This document shows positions 1 to 7,728 of a stretch of DNA of 11,064 nt, in pieces. Each line of letters begins with the position of its first letter. The stretch's first letter is position 1. This DNA is from an uncultured Bacteroidales bacterium (GTDB taxonomy: Bacteria > Bacteroidota > Bacteroidia > Bacteroidales > P3). The notes beneath the pieces are model-generated. The model was not told where the DNA came from, did no database searches, and was given only the letters and a program-made list of their open reading frames with translations. The DNA lies in assembly GCA_905236405.1 (NCBI GenBank), contig CAJOQB010000239.1:1-11064 (forward strand), written 5' to 3'. Made by a program: the position numbers and the translations under genes.

Positions 1-1793
1 CCAGCCTATGCCTTGGTGAGTCGACTACCTTGCACGCCCAGCCTTCTGGCGGCGCAGGCAACTACACCTACAGCTGGACACCTGCCAACACGCTCAACAA
101 CCCCAACATCCAGAATCCCGTGGCCACACCACCCTTGGGCAGTACCACCTACACCTGTCACGTCAGCGACGGCTTCACCGACATCAACGTCAGTGTGACC
201 ATCGTGGTACATCCCCATGTGGAAGCCGACATCTATCAAACTATTTGTGAGAACGACACCTACAGTTTCTTTGGGCAGAGCCTTCAAACACCGGGTGTCT
301 ACGACCACACACTCCAGACACAATACGGTTGCGACAGCATCATCCATCTGCACCTCGAGAACTGGCAGACTTATGAGACCTCCATCTCTGACGACTTCTG
401 CGAAAACGAGGTCTACATGTTCTTCGACGAGCCTATCACGGAAAGTGGCGTGTACTACCACACCCTGGAATCGGTGCATGGCTGCGACAGCGTCATCAGA
501 ATCAGCCTGACCACCAATCCGGTATACGAATTCGAATTGTTCGAATCCACCTGCGAAGGAGGTCCTGGTTACTATTTCGACGGCGATTATCTGCAACCCT
601 CGCCCGATGCCTATGTCTACTTATATGAGACCTCCTCTGGCTGCGACAGCATTATCTTCCTCCACGTCGATGAGGCCGAGTATAACTCAAAAAGCTACAA
701 CGTGTCTATTTGCGCCGAAGAATACACCTGGGCTTCAAATGGTATAACATTCTATGAATCAGGTGTTTATTACGACACTATCCATTATGAGAATTCATGC
801 GACAGCACCCTCGTCCTGAATCTTGAGCTGAGGCCGAACCACTATACCGACATTGTCATGACCAGCTGCGATGCCTACCGTTGGAAGAACGACGAATACA
901 TGGTGGACATGACCTTCTACGAGAGCACGACCTACACGCACCAATACGTCAACGCATATGGCTGCGACAGCGAGGCCACACTCCACCTCACCATCAACGA
1001 CCACGACGAATACGAGTTTACCGTCGGCGACGACGAGAACTGCGACAGCTTTTTCTGGGATCCTCAGGGACATGAGATCATCTACACCGACCACGAAGGT
1101 CTGGAGTACAACATGTCGGGCGTTTATCACCGCACATACAAGAACCAGTCGGATTGCGACAGTTTGGTGACCATGAACGTGCATTTCGAATACACGCCAC
1201 ACCCCTCCGACATCTATCCGATGGATGCCAGCAACACTGCCCCGCACTGGGTGGTCACCGCCACTGAGTTCCAGATCAACTCGTACGACTTCAGCTTCTG
1301 GGACCTCAACCCGAACTGTCATTGGGACACCGTCACCTGGACCTGCGACGAAGCCCCCAACTGGGTGCTCGAACCCTTCGGCGACAGGAACAAATGCTGC
1401 AAGGTGTATGTGCTCAACCATGTTGAAGACACCATCTGGCTGAGAGCCCGCGCCTTCAACCGCTGCGCGCCGAACGAAGGCATCGAACAACGCTACTGGC
1501 TCGTGTGCTCGTTCTACGGCATTGAGGAAATGGAGAGCAGCCTAGCCAACTTCGACATCATTCCCAACCCCAACAACGGCGAGATGCAAATCAACTTCGA
1601 ATACCTCACCGGTAAAGTCAACGTCAAGGTATACGACATGAGAGGCGCACTCATCGACCAGTTTGAGACCTTCAACGGCAACGGCCCAAGCACTTATCTC
1701 TACACCATGAAGAACAAAGTTGACGGCGTCTATTTCTTCGTCGCCACCAGCAAGGAAGGCACCGTAGCCAAGAAAGTCGTCATCCAAAGATAA
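1..1793 (+). CDS. T9SS-exported Ig/PKD-like and GCDS-repeat surface protein (5'-truncated)
   Basis: The reading frame is open from base 3 and continues upstream of the window; 596 codons are visible. The TTG at 30 is an internal Leu, because codons 3-29 read SLCLGESTT and align with TLCEGESTT inside the next gene. Visible order, counting from the codon at base 3: an Ig/PKD-like domain (1-75, with YTYSWTPANTL and TTYTC), six Cys-rich GCDS repeats (76-396), a 113-residue four-cysteine module (397-509, PHWVVTATEFQIN to SFYGIEE), and a type A T9SS sorting domain (517-596, with NPNNG, YDMRG and the end KKVVIQR). The signal peptide must lie upstream. The product is inferred to be exported by Sec, carried across the outer membrane by T9SS, and attached to the surface or released. 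An adhesive or structural role is an inference; no catalytic motif is visible. It ends 49 bp before its paralog, on the same strand. Confidence 0.9.
   Translation, partial: SLCLGESTTLHAQPSGGAGNYTYSWTPANTLNNPNIQNPVATPPLGSTTYTCHVSDGFTDINVSVTIVVHPHVEADIYQTICENDTYSFFGQSLQTPGVYDHTLQTQYGCDSIIHLHLENWQTYETSISDDFCENEVYMFFDEPITESGVYYHTLESVHGCDSVIRISLTTNPVYEFELFESTCEGGPGYYFDGDYLQPSPDAYVYLYETSSGCDSIIFLHVDEAEYNSKSYNVSICAEEYTWASNGITFYESGVYYDTIHYENSCDSTLVLNLELRPNHYTDIVMTSCDAYRWKNDEYMVDMTFYESTTYTHQYVNAYGCDSEATLHLTINDHDEYEFTVGDDENCDSFFWDPQGHEIIYTDHEGLEYNMSGVYHRTYKNQSDCDSLVTMNVHFEYTPHPSDIYPMDASNTAPHWVVTATEFQINSYDFSFWDLNPNCHWDTVTWTCDEAPNWVLEPFGDRNKCCKVYVLNHVEDTIWLRARAFNRCAPNEGIEQRYWLVCSFYGIEEMESSLANFDIIPNPNNGEMQINFEYLTGKVNVKVYDMRGALIDQFETFNGNGPSTYLYTMKNKVDGVYFFVATSKEGTVAKKVVIQR
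228..1190 (+). repeat. Six Cys-rich GCDS protein repeats in gene A
   Basis: Six diverged repeats of about 49-64 residues follow the pattern C-x(n)-Y/W-x-F/G ... G-V-Y-x-x-T ... G-C-D-S-I/V-I-x-L-x-L. The G/x-C-D-S blocks start at 327, 480, 639, 795, 960 and 1152, so spacings are 153, 159, 156, 165 and 192 nt, all multiples of three. The third, fourth and fifth units are the least regular. Such CDSYxW...GCDS repeats are common in large Bacteroidota secreted proteins and are probably small beta modules, each with a Cys pair. The DNA copies are too diverged to be a fresh tandem duplication. Confidence 0.85.
1191..1790 (+). other. Conserved C-terminal module plus type A T9SS sorting domain, gene A
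   Basis: Bases 1191-1529 encode the 113-residue module shared by genes A to D (DIYPMD, PHWVVTATEFQIN, CHWDTVTW, CCKVYVLN, RYWLVCSFYGIEE). This copy has the four cysteines common to all copies plus two more, WTC and the first Cys of CC. Bases 1551-1790 encode the T9SS sorting domain from FDIIPNPNNG to VVIQR, about 80 residues, the usual length for type A domains. In the known pathway this domain directs outer-membrane translocation and is then usually removed by the sortase-like protease PorU. Confidence 0.85.
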
Positions 1794-1842
1794 ACCGATA
1801 AATACTAACAACACTCAACACACCTTTTTATATTAATAAGCC
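1794..1842 (+). other. 49-bp AT-rich intergenic gap between genes A and B
   Basis: This short AT-rich spacer contains a pyrimidine/AT run around 1821-1835 and no GC-rich hairpin. No good match to the Bacteroidota TAnnTTTG -7 box is visible, and no Shine-Dalgarno motif precedes the ATG at 1843. Read-through transcription from gene A into gene B is the simplest reading. Confidence 0.4.
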
Positions 1843-4680
1843 ATGAAAAACAGAAGGAGTCTCATCATCGTCATTGCGGCCATTTTTATGATCATTCTAC
1901 CGTCGAAAGCCAAGTCACAACAGCCTAGGCAGATCAAGGTGTCGGAATTCAGCGTTTCGAACATCCCGACTATCGAGGAACGCGTGTTTATGGTGCATTC
2001 CATCCTCGAAAGAGGCTACATTTGCTATAAAAACAACTACTTGCCCAACATTATCGACGTGTACATCCAAGACGATGCTGCCGAGGAACTCTCCGACTTC
2101 GACTTCTTCTACGATCATGTACTCTACGACCAGCTCGACGAGTTCAGCTCCTTAGGCAAGGAGCAACGCGGCGAGCTTTTCGTGGAATGGCGACAAGGCA
2201 TCGACGACGAAGTGTTCAGGACCTTATACGAAGACTTCACGCGAGGCCTCCGTACCGACAACGCCACTTGCGAAACGGCTTTCCCGTTCTGCACCGACAT
2301 GGGCTTGTACGACTTCCCCGCCGGTGTCAACTCAGGCTCTCCTTGCGGCGACTACTATAACGCCTCCTGCTCCGACCCCTACAAATGCAGCGGCACGCCG
2401 GGCCAGTCATCCAACTGTCTCAGCACCGCCCCCAACCCCGCATTCTATTACCTGCTCATCGACGAGCCTGGCAACCTGAACATCTATATGCACAGCACGC
2501 CTCAAGTCGACATCGACTTCGACTGCTGGGGACCTTTCGAAGACTTCAACACCGCCTGCGACTTGTTGTCGTGCAGCAATATCGTTGACTGTAGCTACAG
2601 CATAGATCCTACAGAGTATTGCCACATCAACAATGCGCAGACCGGACAGTTCTACATCCTGCTCATCACCAACTACTCCAACCAGCCTTGCAACATTTCG
2701 TTTGAGAATGTGGGCACTGGCACCACCGACTGCAGCATCCTGCCTCCTTTGGTGAGCGGCGGCGGTCCTTACTGTGTGGGCGAGACCATCCAACTGACTG
2801 CACAGAACCAAGCTGGAGCCTCTTTCAGCTGGAGCGGTCCCAACGGGTTCTCTTCCAACCAGCAGAACCCCACCATCCCGAACTGCACGATGGAGATGGC
2901 GGGTGTCTACACCTGCACCATCACCATTGGCGGCGAGAGCAGCAGCGCCGAGACCGAATACATAGATGTGGTGGCCATGCCCACCGCTGATTTCACCTTC
3001 GTCACGGCATGTGAAGGCGAGCCTGTGCAGTTCACCAGCACCTCCACGACCAATCCCTCGGGGCAAGAGATCTCGAGCTACGCATGGGACTTCGGCGACG
3101 GCCAGTCGGACAGCGGGCAGAACGTGAGCCACACCTTTGCCCAATACGGCGACTATGAGGTGACACTCCACGTGAGCACTGGCAGCGGCACATGCTCAGA
3201 TGACAAGACCCTGACGGTCAGCGTTTACGCTGTCCCCGTAGCCACCGCCACAGCCCAGCCCACATCCGTCATGTACGGCGGCACCATCACACTCGCCGCT
3301 GAGGTGGAAACACCCGGTAACTACAGCTACCACTGGGAGCCTGCCGACATGGTGACCAATCCCAACAGCCAGACCACACAGACCCTTCCTCTTGAAGAAA
3401 CCATTTTGTTCACCGTCACCATCACCAACTTGGACGGCGGATGCAGCAGCACCACCCAAGTGGCTGCGGTAATGGCCGGTTCCAACATGAGTGCCACGGC
3501 CTCCGCCGACCAGACCACACTCTGCGAAGGCGAGTCGACCACGTTGCATGCCTTACCCGTGGCCGGCACCGGCGAATATACCTACAGCTGGTCACCAGCC
3601 AGCACTCTGAGCAGCACCAGCGTGCAACACCCCGTGGCCACGCCGCCCGTCGGCACCACCACCTACACCTGCACCATCAACGACGGCCTCACCACACAGG
3701 AAGTCAGCATCAGCATCACAGTGAATCCCAACAAGGAAAAGGACATCTACGAGGCCATCTGCGAGAATGGGACCTACGACTTCTATGGGCAGAGCCTGAA
3801 TGCCGAAGGCATCTACCACCACACCCTCCAGACTGCACTAGGCTGCGACAGCATCATCCATCTTCACCTGTCGCTCAACGCCCTCAACGAGAGCAACTTC
3901 ACCGTGAGCGACGATGAGAACTGCGACGACTACTATTGGGACCCCGAAGGGCATGAAATCGTTTACACCGACCACGATGGCTTGACCTACAACCTTTCTG
4001 GCATCTACCACCGTACCTACCTGAACCATCAAGGCTGCGACAGTCTGGTGACGATGACTGTCCAGTTCGAATATACCCCCTCTCCCACCGAGATCTATCC
4101 GATGGACGCTAGCAACACCGCGCCCCACTGGGTGGTCACCGCCACAGAGTTCCAAATCAATTCTTACGACTTCCACCTGTGGGACACCAACCCGCATTGC
4201 TATTGGGACACCGTCACTTGGAACTTCACCGAGCCGATGGACTGGGTGCTGGAGCCTTTTGGCGACAGAGGCACATGCTGCAGGATGTATGTATTGGACC
4301 AAGTGGAAGACACCGTCTGGCTTGAAGCCCATGCCTTCAACCGCTGCGCTCCTCAAGAGGGCATCACGCAACGGTATTGGTTTGTCTGTTCGTTCTATGG
4401 CATCGAAGAGGATGGCCTTTCGACAAACCCTGCGGCTTTCGACATAATACCCAACCCCAACAACGGACAAATGAACCTCAATTTCGAGCACTTGACGGGC
4501 AAGATTGACATCAAAGTGTACGACATGAGAGGCGTACAAATCGACAATATTCAAACTTTCAACAACATGGATACCTACACCTTGCCCTACGACATGAATA
4601 CGAGAGCCGAAGGCCTCTATCTCTTCGTAGCTACCGGCAAGGAAGGCACCGTGGTACAAAAAGTTATTATTGAAAGATAA
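1843..4680 (+). CDS. T9SS-exported multi-domain PKD/GCDS-repeat surface protein
   Basis: 945 residues. The ATG start is followed by a clear signal peptide (MKNRR, hydrophobic 7-20, probable cleavage AKS|QQ after residue 25). Residues 30-138 are acidic and probably helical, and I do not recognise them. Residues 140-300 form a Cys-rich beta domain (CETAFPFCTD, AFYYLLIDEPG, VDIDFDCWGPF, TGQFYILLITNYSNQPC). It resembles a domain common in Bacteroidales secreted proteins and loosely resembles pre-peptidase C-terminal (PPC) folds. Then come an Ig-like domain (301-378, FSWSGPNGFSS), a PKD domain (379-462, AWDFGDG), two Ig/PKD-like domains (463-545 and 548-632), two GCDS repeats (634-743), the shared four-cysteine module (744-856) and a type A T9SS sorting domain (866-945, FDIIPNPNNG to KVIIER). 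The likely role is a large surface adhesin or matrix protein; no enzyme motif is visible. It is a close paralog of the preceding gene, and the next gene starts 21 bp after its stop. Confidence 0.92.
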   Translation: MKNRRSLIIVIAAIFMIILPSKAKSQQPRQIKVSEFSVSNIPTIEERVFMVHSILERGYICYKNNYLPNIIDVYIQDDAAEELSDFDFFYDHVLYDQLDEFSSLGKEQRGELFVEWRQGIDDEVFRTLYEDFTRGLRTDNATCETAFPFCTDMGLYDFPAGVNSGSPCGDYYNASCSDPYKCSGTPGQSSNCLSTAPNPAFYYLLIDEPGNLNIYMHSTPQVDIDFDCWGPFEDFNTACDLLSCSNIVDCSYSIDPTEYCHINNAQTGQFYILLITNYSNQPCNISFENVGTGTTDCSILPPLVSGGGPYCVGETIQLTAQNQAGASFSWSGPNGFSSNQQNPTIPNCTMEMAGVYTCTITIGGESSSAETEYIDVVAMPTADFTFVTACEGEPVQFTSTSTTNPSGQEISSYAWDFGDGQSDSGQNVSHTFAQYGDYEVTLHVSTGSGTCSDDKTLTVSVYAVPVATATAQPTSVMYGGTITLAAEVETPGNYSYHWEPADMVTNPNSQTTQTLPLEETILFTVTITNLDGGCSSTTQVAAVMAGSNMSATASADQTTLCEGESTTLHALPVAGTGEYTYSWSPASTLSSTSVQHPVATPPVGTTTYTCTINDGLTTQEVSISITVNPNKEKDIYEAICENGTYDFYGQSLNAEGIYHHTLQTALGCDSIIHLHLSLNALNESNFTVSDDENCDDYYWDPEGHEIVYTDHDGLTYNLSGIYHRTYLNHQGCDSLVTMTVQFEYTPSPTEIYPMDASNTAPHWVVTATEFQINSYDFHLWDTNPHCYWDTVTWNFTEPMDWVLEPFGDRGTCCRMYVLDQVEDTVWLEAHAFNRCAPQEGITQRYWFVCSFYGIEEDGLSTNPAAFDIIPNPNNGQMNLNFEHLTGKIDIKVYDMRGVQIDNIQTFNNMDTYTLPYDMNTRAEGLYLFVATGKEGTVVQKVIIER
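2977..3228 (+). other. PKD domain in gene B
   Basis: The encoded segment runs from AMPTADFTF through CEGEPVQFTSTST, the canonical YAWDFGDGQSD core, and HTFAQYGDYEVTLHV. Beta-sandwich PKD domains act as spacers or protein/carbohydrate-contact modules in extracellular proteins. This is the best PKD match in the window. Confidence 0.85.
3742..4071 (+). repeat. Two GCDS protein repeats in gene B
   Basis: The two GCDS blocks start at 3841 and 4033, 192 nt apart. They match the first and the sixth repeat of gene A (DIYEAICENGTYDFYGQSL and FTVSDDENCDDYYWDPEGH), so the four middle repeats of gene A have no counterpart here. A short two-repeat array in an otherwise collinear paralog points to repeat-number change by in-frame gain or loss. 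Confidence 0.85.
4072..4677 (+). other. Conserved C-terminal module plus type A T9SS sorting domain, gene B
   Basis: Bases 4072-4410 encode the 113-residue module, the same length as in genes A and D, with a CC pair (TCCRMYVL). Bases 4438-4677 encode the T9SS sorting domain (FDIIPNPNNG, LTGKIDIKVYDMRG, KVIIER). Over one 84-nt stretch (4090-4173 against 1209-1292) I count 74 identical bases. Nine of the ten differences are silent and the tenth gives Asp/Glu. Confidence 0.85.
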
Positions 4681-4701
4681 CACAATAACATTCATGCTTT
4701 T

Positions 4702-7700
4702 ATGAAACTTGTCAAGACCATTATCATAGGATTCTTACTCTTTTTCATCTGTCGGACGACAACGGTGGCCCAAGACATATCAACCCAAGGCACAGAGTTT
4801 TGGGTATCGTTCATGGGCAATGGCTACAAAGACCATCCCGACCAGGGAACATGGTTGCGCATCCAACTGCTAATCAGCGCGAAAGAATCATGTAGCTGCA
4901 CTGTCGCCAATCCCCGCACAGGCTGGCAGCAATCCTTCGACATCGAAGCCAACAGCACCTATCTGTTGGACAACATCGACGGCAACCAAGCCTACATGGA
5001 GATGAGCGAATACGAACGCATCTTGGATAAAGGTCTCATCATCACTTCCACCGATACCGTCTCGGTATATTGCTCCAATATCGCTGCTTACTCATTCGAT
5101 GTCTCCTACGTCATGCCCATCGGAGGTCTGGCCGACGACTACATCATCCAAACCTACGACCAATCGGACGACGACGTCACATATACCAGCGCTTTCCTCA
5201 TCGTGGCCACCGAAGACAACACCACGGTCGACATCATCCCTTCCAACTACACTTTGGGCGGCAGGGCACCCGACGAGACCTTCTCCATCACCTTGAACCG
5301 CGGGCAGAGCTACCAAGTGCGTTCACACAACGATTGGACCGGCTCACGCGACTTGAGCGGCTCGCGTGTCACCGCCAGAGACTGCAAGAAAATCGCGGTG
5401 TTCAACGGCAACAACCTCACCCATGTGCCCACCTCCTCCATCCGCGACGCCGACTGCATCTTTGAGCAGGCCATGCCAGTCCACTCATGGGGCAAACGCT
5501 TCATCGTGACCTCCTCATTGGATCGCGACTCCGACTATGTCAAGATCACCTCGGCGACCAACAACAACGCCATCTTCAAAAACGGGGAGCTCCTCTGCAC
5601 CCTGTACGCCAACCAGTCCTATGAGTTCCCGATATACAGCAGTGAGAAGTCGTGTTATCTGGAAGCCACCGGCAGCTGCGCCGTTTATCTATACAACACC
5701 AGCTCAACCATCACTGGAAACGGTGCCCCTTCGATGGTATGGATCGCCCCGCTCGAACAACGTATCGACGAGATCACTTTCTCCACTTTCAACTACGAGC
5801 ATACCAATGTCAACATCGAAGCGCACTATGTGAACATCATCGTACACAAGGACGACATCAACCATGTCTATTTCGACGGGGAACTGCAGTCTCCCTTGTT
5901 GTTTGAACCCGTTAACGGCAACGACGACTATCGCTTCATCAGGAAGACGATTCAACATGGCTCGCATCATTTGGTGTGCGAAAACGGTTTCAACGCTCAT
6001 GTATACGGCTTCAGCCATGCCAGAGGCTATGCCTACATGGTGGGTTCAAAGGCCACCGACCTCAGCACCGCCATCACCATCAACGATTTGGAGATACAGT
6101 CCAACGACCACTTCCAATACTGTGTCGAAGAGCCTGTCACCTTCAAGGCCGAGGTGAACCTACAGAACTACCACTTGTTGTGGGACTTCGGCGACGGCAC
6201 CACCAGCGTCTTCAACCCTGTGACCCATGTCTACCATGAAAGACGCGTCTATCCCGCCACCCTCACCGTCACCACCGACGCGGGCGGTTGCACAGGCTCG
6301 GACAGCGACACCACGAGATTCTACATCGATGTGACCCAACCCTATGTGACTGAAAACGATGAGATATGTGCTGGCGGGCTTTACAACGGCTTCGGCTTCA
6401 ACAACATCCTCATCAGCAACGACACCATCCTTGCCCGACTCATCGACAACCCTGTCAACCCCGAATGCAAGGACAGCCTGTTGGTCTATATCACCACGCA
6501 CCAAGCCTACCACATCCCCATCAACGACAGTCGTTGCTGGCAAGGCCAGCCTGGTGTGTATGACGGCTATGGCTTCAGTTTCGTGTACGACCAACCCGGC
6601 ACCTACGACCGTCAGCTTTACTTGAATACGGTCAACGGCTGCGACAGCGTCCTCAACCTGCATCTCATCGTTGACGACCAGATCACTTATGAGTTTGAGC
6701 ACCACGAATGTGGCAGCAGCTACACATGGGACGGACAGTCCTACACCGCACCAGGCGATTACGAGCGTTTCTACACCACCCCAGGCGGCTGCGACAGCAT
6801 CGTCACCTTGCACCTGACTATGGGGATGCCCCAACAAACCAGTTTCGACACCATCACCTGTGCCACCTTTTACTGGAACGGACTGGAGTACGACCAGACG
6901 GGTATCTACCATCAGGAATTCACCCCCATCGACGGCTGCGACAGCATCGTGGAGTGCCACCTGACCCTCTCAGGCAACGTGGAAGGCACGACCACCAACA
7001 TCTCGACCTGCGACTCCTACCATTGGATTGACGCAGACTATACTGAGACGGGATTCTACGAGAAGACCCTCTCCACCACCTTGGGTTGCGACAGCACCAT
7101 CTACCTCAACCTCAGCCTGAACTATACCCCCGACCCCTCCGACATCTATCCCAAAGACCCTGAAAACACTACTCCTCACTGGGTAGTGACGGCCACCGAG
7201 TTCCAAATCAACGACTACGAATTCACCTTCTGGGACAACAACAGCCATTGCCAATGGGATTCCATCACCTGGGCTTTCGAAAACCCCGATGTGCAATGGA
7301 TCATCGAGCCTGACACCACCACACATCCAGCGGGAAAAAACTGCAAGATCTTCGTCTTGAACCACGTCGACGACACCGTCTGGCTCAGTGCAAAGGTCTA
7401 CAACGCCTGCCACCCGCAAGGCATCGAGCGCCGCTATTGGTTCATCTGCTCGTTCTATGGCATTGAAGAAAACGGCACTTCGACAGGTTCAGAGACCTTC
7501 CAAGTGACGCCCAACCCCAACAATGGCGACATGACCCTGCACTTCAACCCAGGGGCGGAGAAGGCTGACGTGCGCGTCTACGACATGCGCGGCGTGCTTC
7601 TCGACCATTTCCAAGGCATTGGGACGACAATGTCCTATCACTGCCCGTCGCGCGTGCAAGGCATGTATTTCTTTATAGTCACCAGTAAAGACGGCACTAT

Positions 7701-7728
7701 AAGCAAAAAAGTAATCATCCAACCATGA
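4702..7728 (+). CDS. FCGBP-like (IgGFc-binding N-terminal domain) T9SS-exported surface protein
   Basis: 1008 residues. Signal peptide at 1-23, probable cleavage TVA|QD, leaving an N-terminal Gln. Residues 27-453 form a large domain opening with STQGTEFWVSFMGNGY and including LLISAKESCSCTVANP, TDTVSVYCSNIA, LADDYIIQTYD, IAVFNGNN, FEQAMPVHSWGKRF and YMVGSKATDLS. It resembles the IgGFc-binding N-terminal family (Pfam IgGFc_binding), named after human mucus protein FCGBP and widespread in bacterial secreted proteins. It is followed by a PKD domain (479-544, LLWDFGDGTTS), five Cys-rich repeats (549-807), the shared four-cysteine module (808-923, with a slightly longer loop at DTTTHPAGKNC) and a type A T9SS sorting domain (933-1008, NPNNGDM, YDMRG, KKVIIQP). 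A binding or adhesion role at the cell surface is inferred. Ligand specificity, including immunoglobulin, cannot be read from the sequence. Its stop overlaps the next start (ATGA), which suggests translational coupling. Confidence 0.92.
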   Translation: MKLVKTIIIGFLLFFICRTTTVAQDISTQGTEFWVSFMGNGYKDHPDQGTWLRIQLLISAKESCSCTVANPRTGWQQSFDIEANSTYLLDNIDGNQAYMEMSEYERILDKGLIITSTDTVSVYCSNIAAYSFDVSYVMPIGGLADDYIIQTYDQSDDDVTYTSAFLIVATEDNTTVDIIPSNYTLGGRAPDETFSITLNRGQSYQVRSHNDWTGSRDLSGSRVTARDCKKIAVFNGNNLTHVPTSSIRDADCIFEQAMPVHSWGKRFIVTSSLDRDSDYVKITSATNNNAIFKNGELLCTLYANQSYEFPIYSSEKSCYLEATGSCAVYLYNTSSTITGNGAPSMVWIAPLEQRIDEITFSTFNYEHTNVNIEAHYVNIIVHKDDINHVYFDGELQSPLLFEPVNGNDDYRFIRKTIQHGSHHLVCENGFNAHVYGFSHARGYAYMVGSKATDLSTAITINDLEIQSNDHFQYCVEEPVTFKAEVNLQNYHLLWDFGDGTTSVFNPVTHVYHERRVYPATLTVTTDAGGCTGSDSDTTRFYIDVTQPYVTENDEICAGGLYNGFGFNNILISNDTILARLIDNPVNPECKDSLLVYITTHQAYHIPINDSRCWQGQPGVYDGYGFSFVYDQPGTYDRQLYLNTVNGCDSVLNLHLIVDDQITYEFEHHECGSSYTWDGQSYTAPGDYERFYTTPGGCDSIVTLHLTMGMPQQTSFDTITCATFYWNGLEYDQTGIYHQEFTPIDGCDSIVECHLTLSGNVEGTTTNISTCDSYHWIDADYTETGFYEKTLSTTLGCDSTIYLNLSLNYTPDPSDIYPKDPENTTPHWVVTATEFQINDYEFTFWDNNSHCQWDSITWAFENPDVQWIIEPDTTTHPAGKNCKIFVLNHVDDTVWLSAKVYNACHPQGIERRYWFICSFYGIEENGTSTGSETFQVTPNPNNGDMTLHFNPGAEKADVRVYDMRGVLLDHFQGIGTTMSYHCPSRVQGMYFFIVTSKDGTISKKVIIQP
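4780..6060 (+). other. IgGFc-binding-like N-terminal domain, gene C
   Basis: About 427 residues, with the GTEFWVSF opening, the early K-S-C-x-C-T strand (LLISAKESCSCT), the DTVSVYC strand and the LADDYIIQTY strand. This order parallels the FCGBP N-terminal domain family. Conserved cysteines recur at matching places in genes C and D, and in E as far as it is visible. The domain assignment is from memory of the family, not a profile search. Confidence 0.75.
6136..6333 (+). other. PKD-type domain in gene C
   Basis: The segment VTFKAEVNLQNYHLLWDFGDG followed by THVYHERRVYPATLTVTT is a short PKD domain. It joins the FCGBP-like head to the repeat stalk, and gene D has the same arrangement. Confidence 0.8.
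6346..7122 (+). repeat. Five Cys-rich GCDS protein repeats in gene C
   Basis: The four clear GCDS blocks start at 6637, 6787, 6934 and 7084 (spacings 150, 147 and 150 nt). A degenerate first unit with ECKDS lies before them. Units 3 to 5 are close to the common Bacteroidota consensus (CDSYHWIDADYTETGFY, then GCDSTIYLNL). This is the most regular array in the window. Confidence 0.85.
7123..7725 (+). other. Conserved C-terminal module plus type A T9SS sorting domain, gene C
   Basis: Bases 7123-7470 encode a 116-residue version of the shared module, longer by three residues in the loop before its second conserved cysteine (AGKNCKIFVLN). Bases 7498-7725 encode the T9SS sorting domain, starting FQVTPNPNNGDM and ending KKVIIQP. 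Confidence 0.85.

Noticed and set aside
30..32. TTG at base 30 as the start of gene A
   Set aside because: The frame is open upstream to base 3, and those codons align with the interior of gene B (LCxGESTTLHA), so the TTG is an internal Leu codon. No signal peptide follows it, although the protein has a T9SS tail and needs one.
228..1190. CRISPR or simple DNA tandem repeat array
   Set aside because: The periodicity is at protein level, in frame, with diverged DNA and no conserved short repeat plus unique spacer pattern.
3838..4695. A 285-codon minus-strand frame covering the gene B C-terminus
   Set aside because: Same cause: it mirrors the conserved module and tail of gene B, has no own signals, and similar antisense frames appear over the matching regions of genes A, C and D.
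4694..4696. Upstream ATG as an alternative start of gene C
   Set aside because: It is out of frame with the gene by two bases. The ATG at 4702 leads directly into a good signal peptide.
4702..4776. Gene C as a lipoprotein because of Cys17 in its signal sequence
   Set aside because: The residues before the Cys (LFFI) do not form a lipobox of the L-A/S-G/A-C type. The A23|Q24 site matches genes D and E, which lack the Cys.
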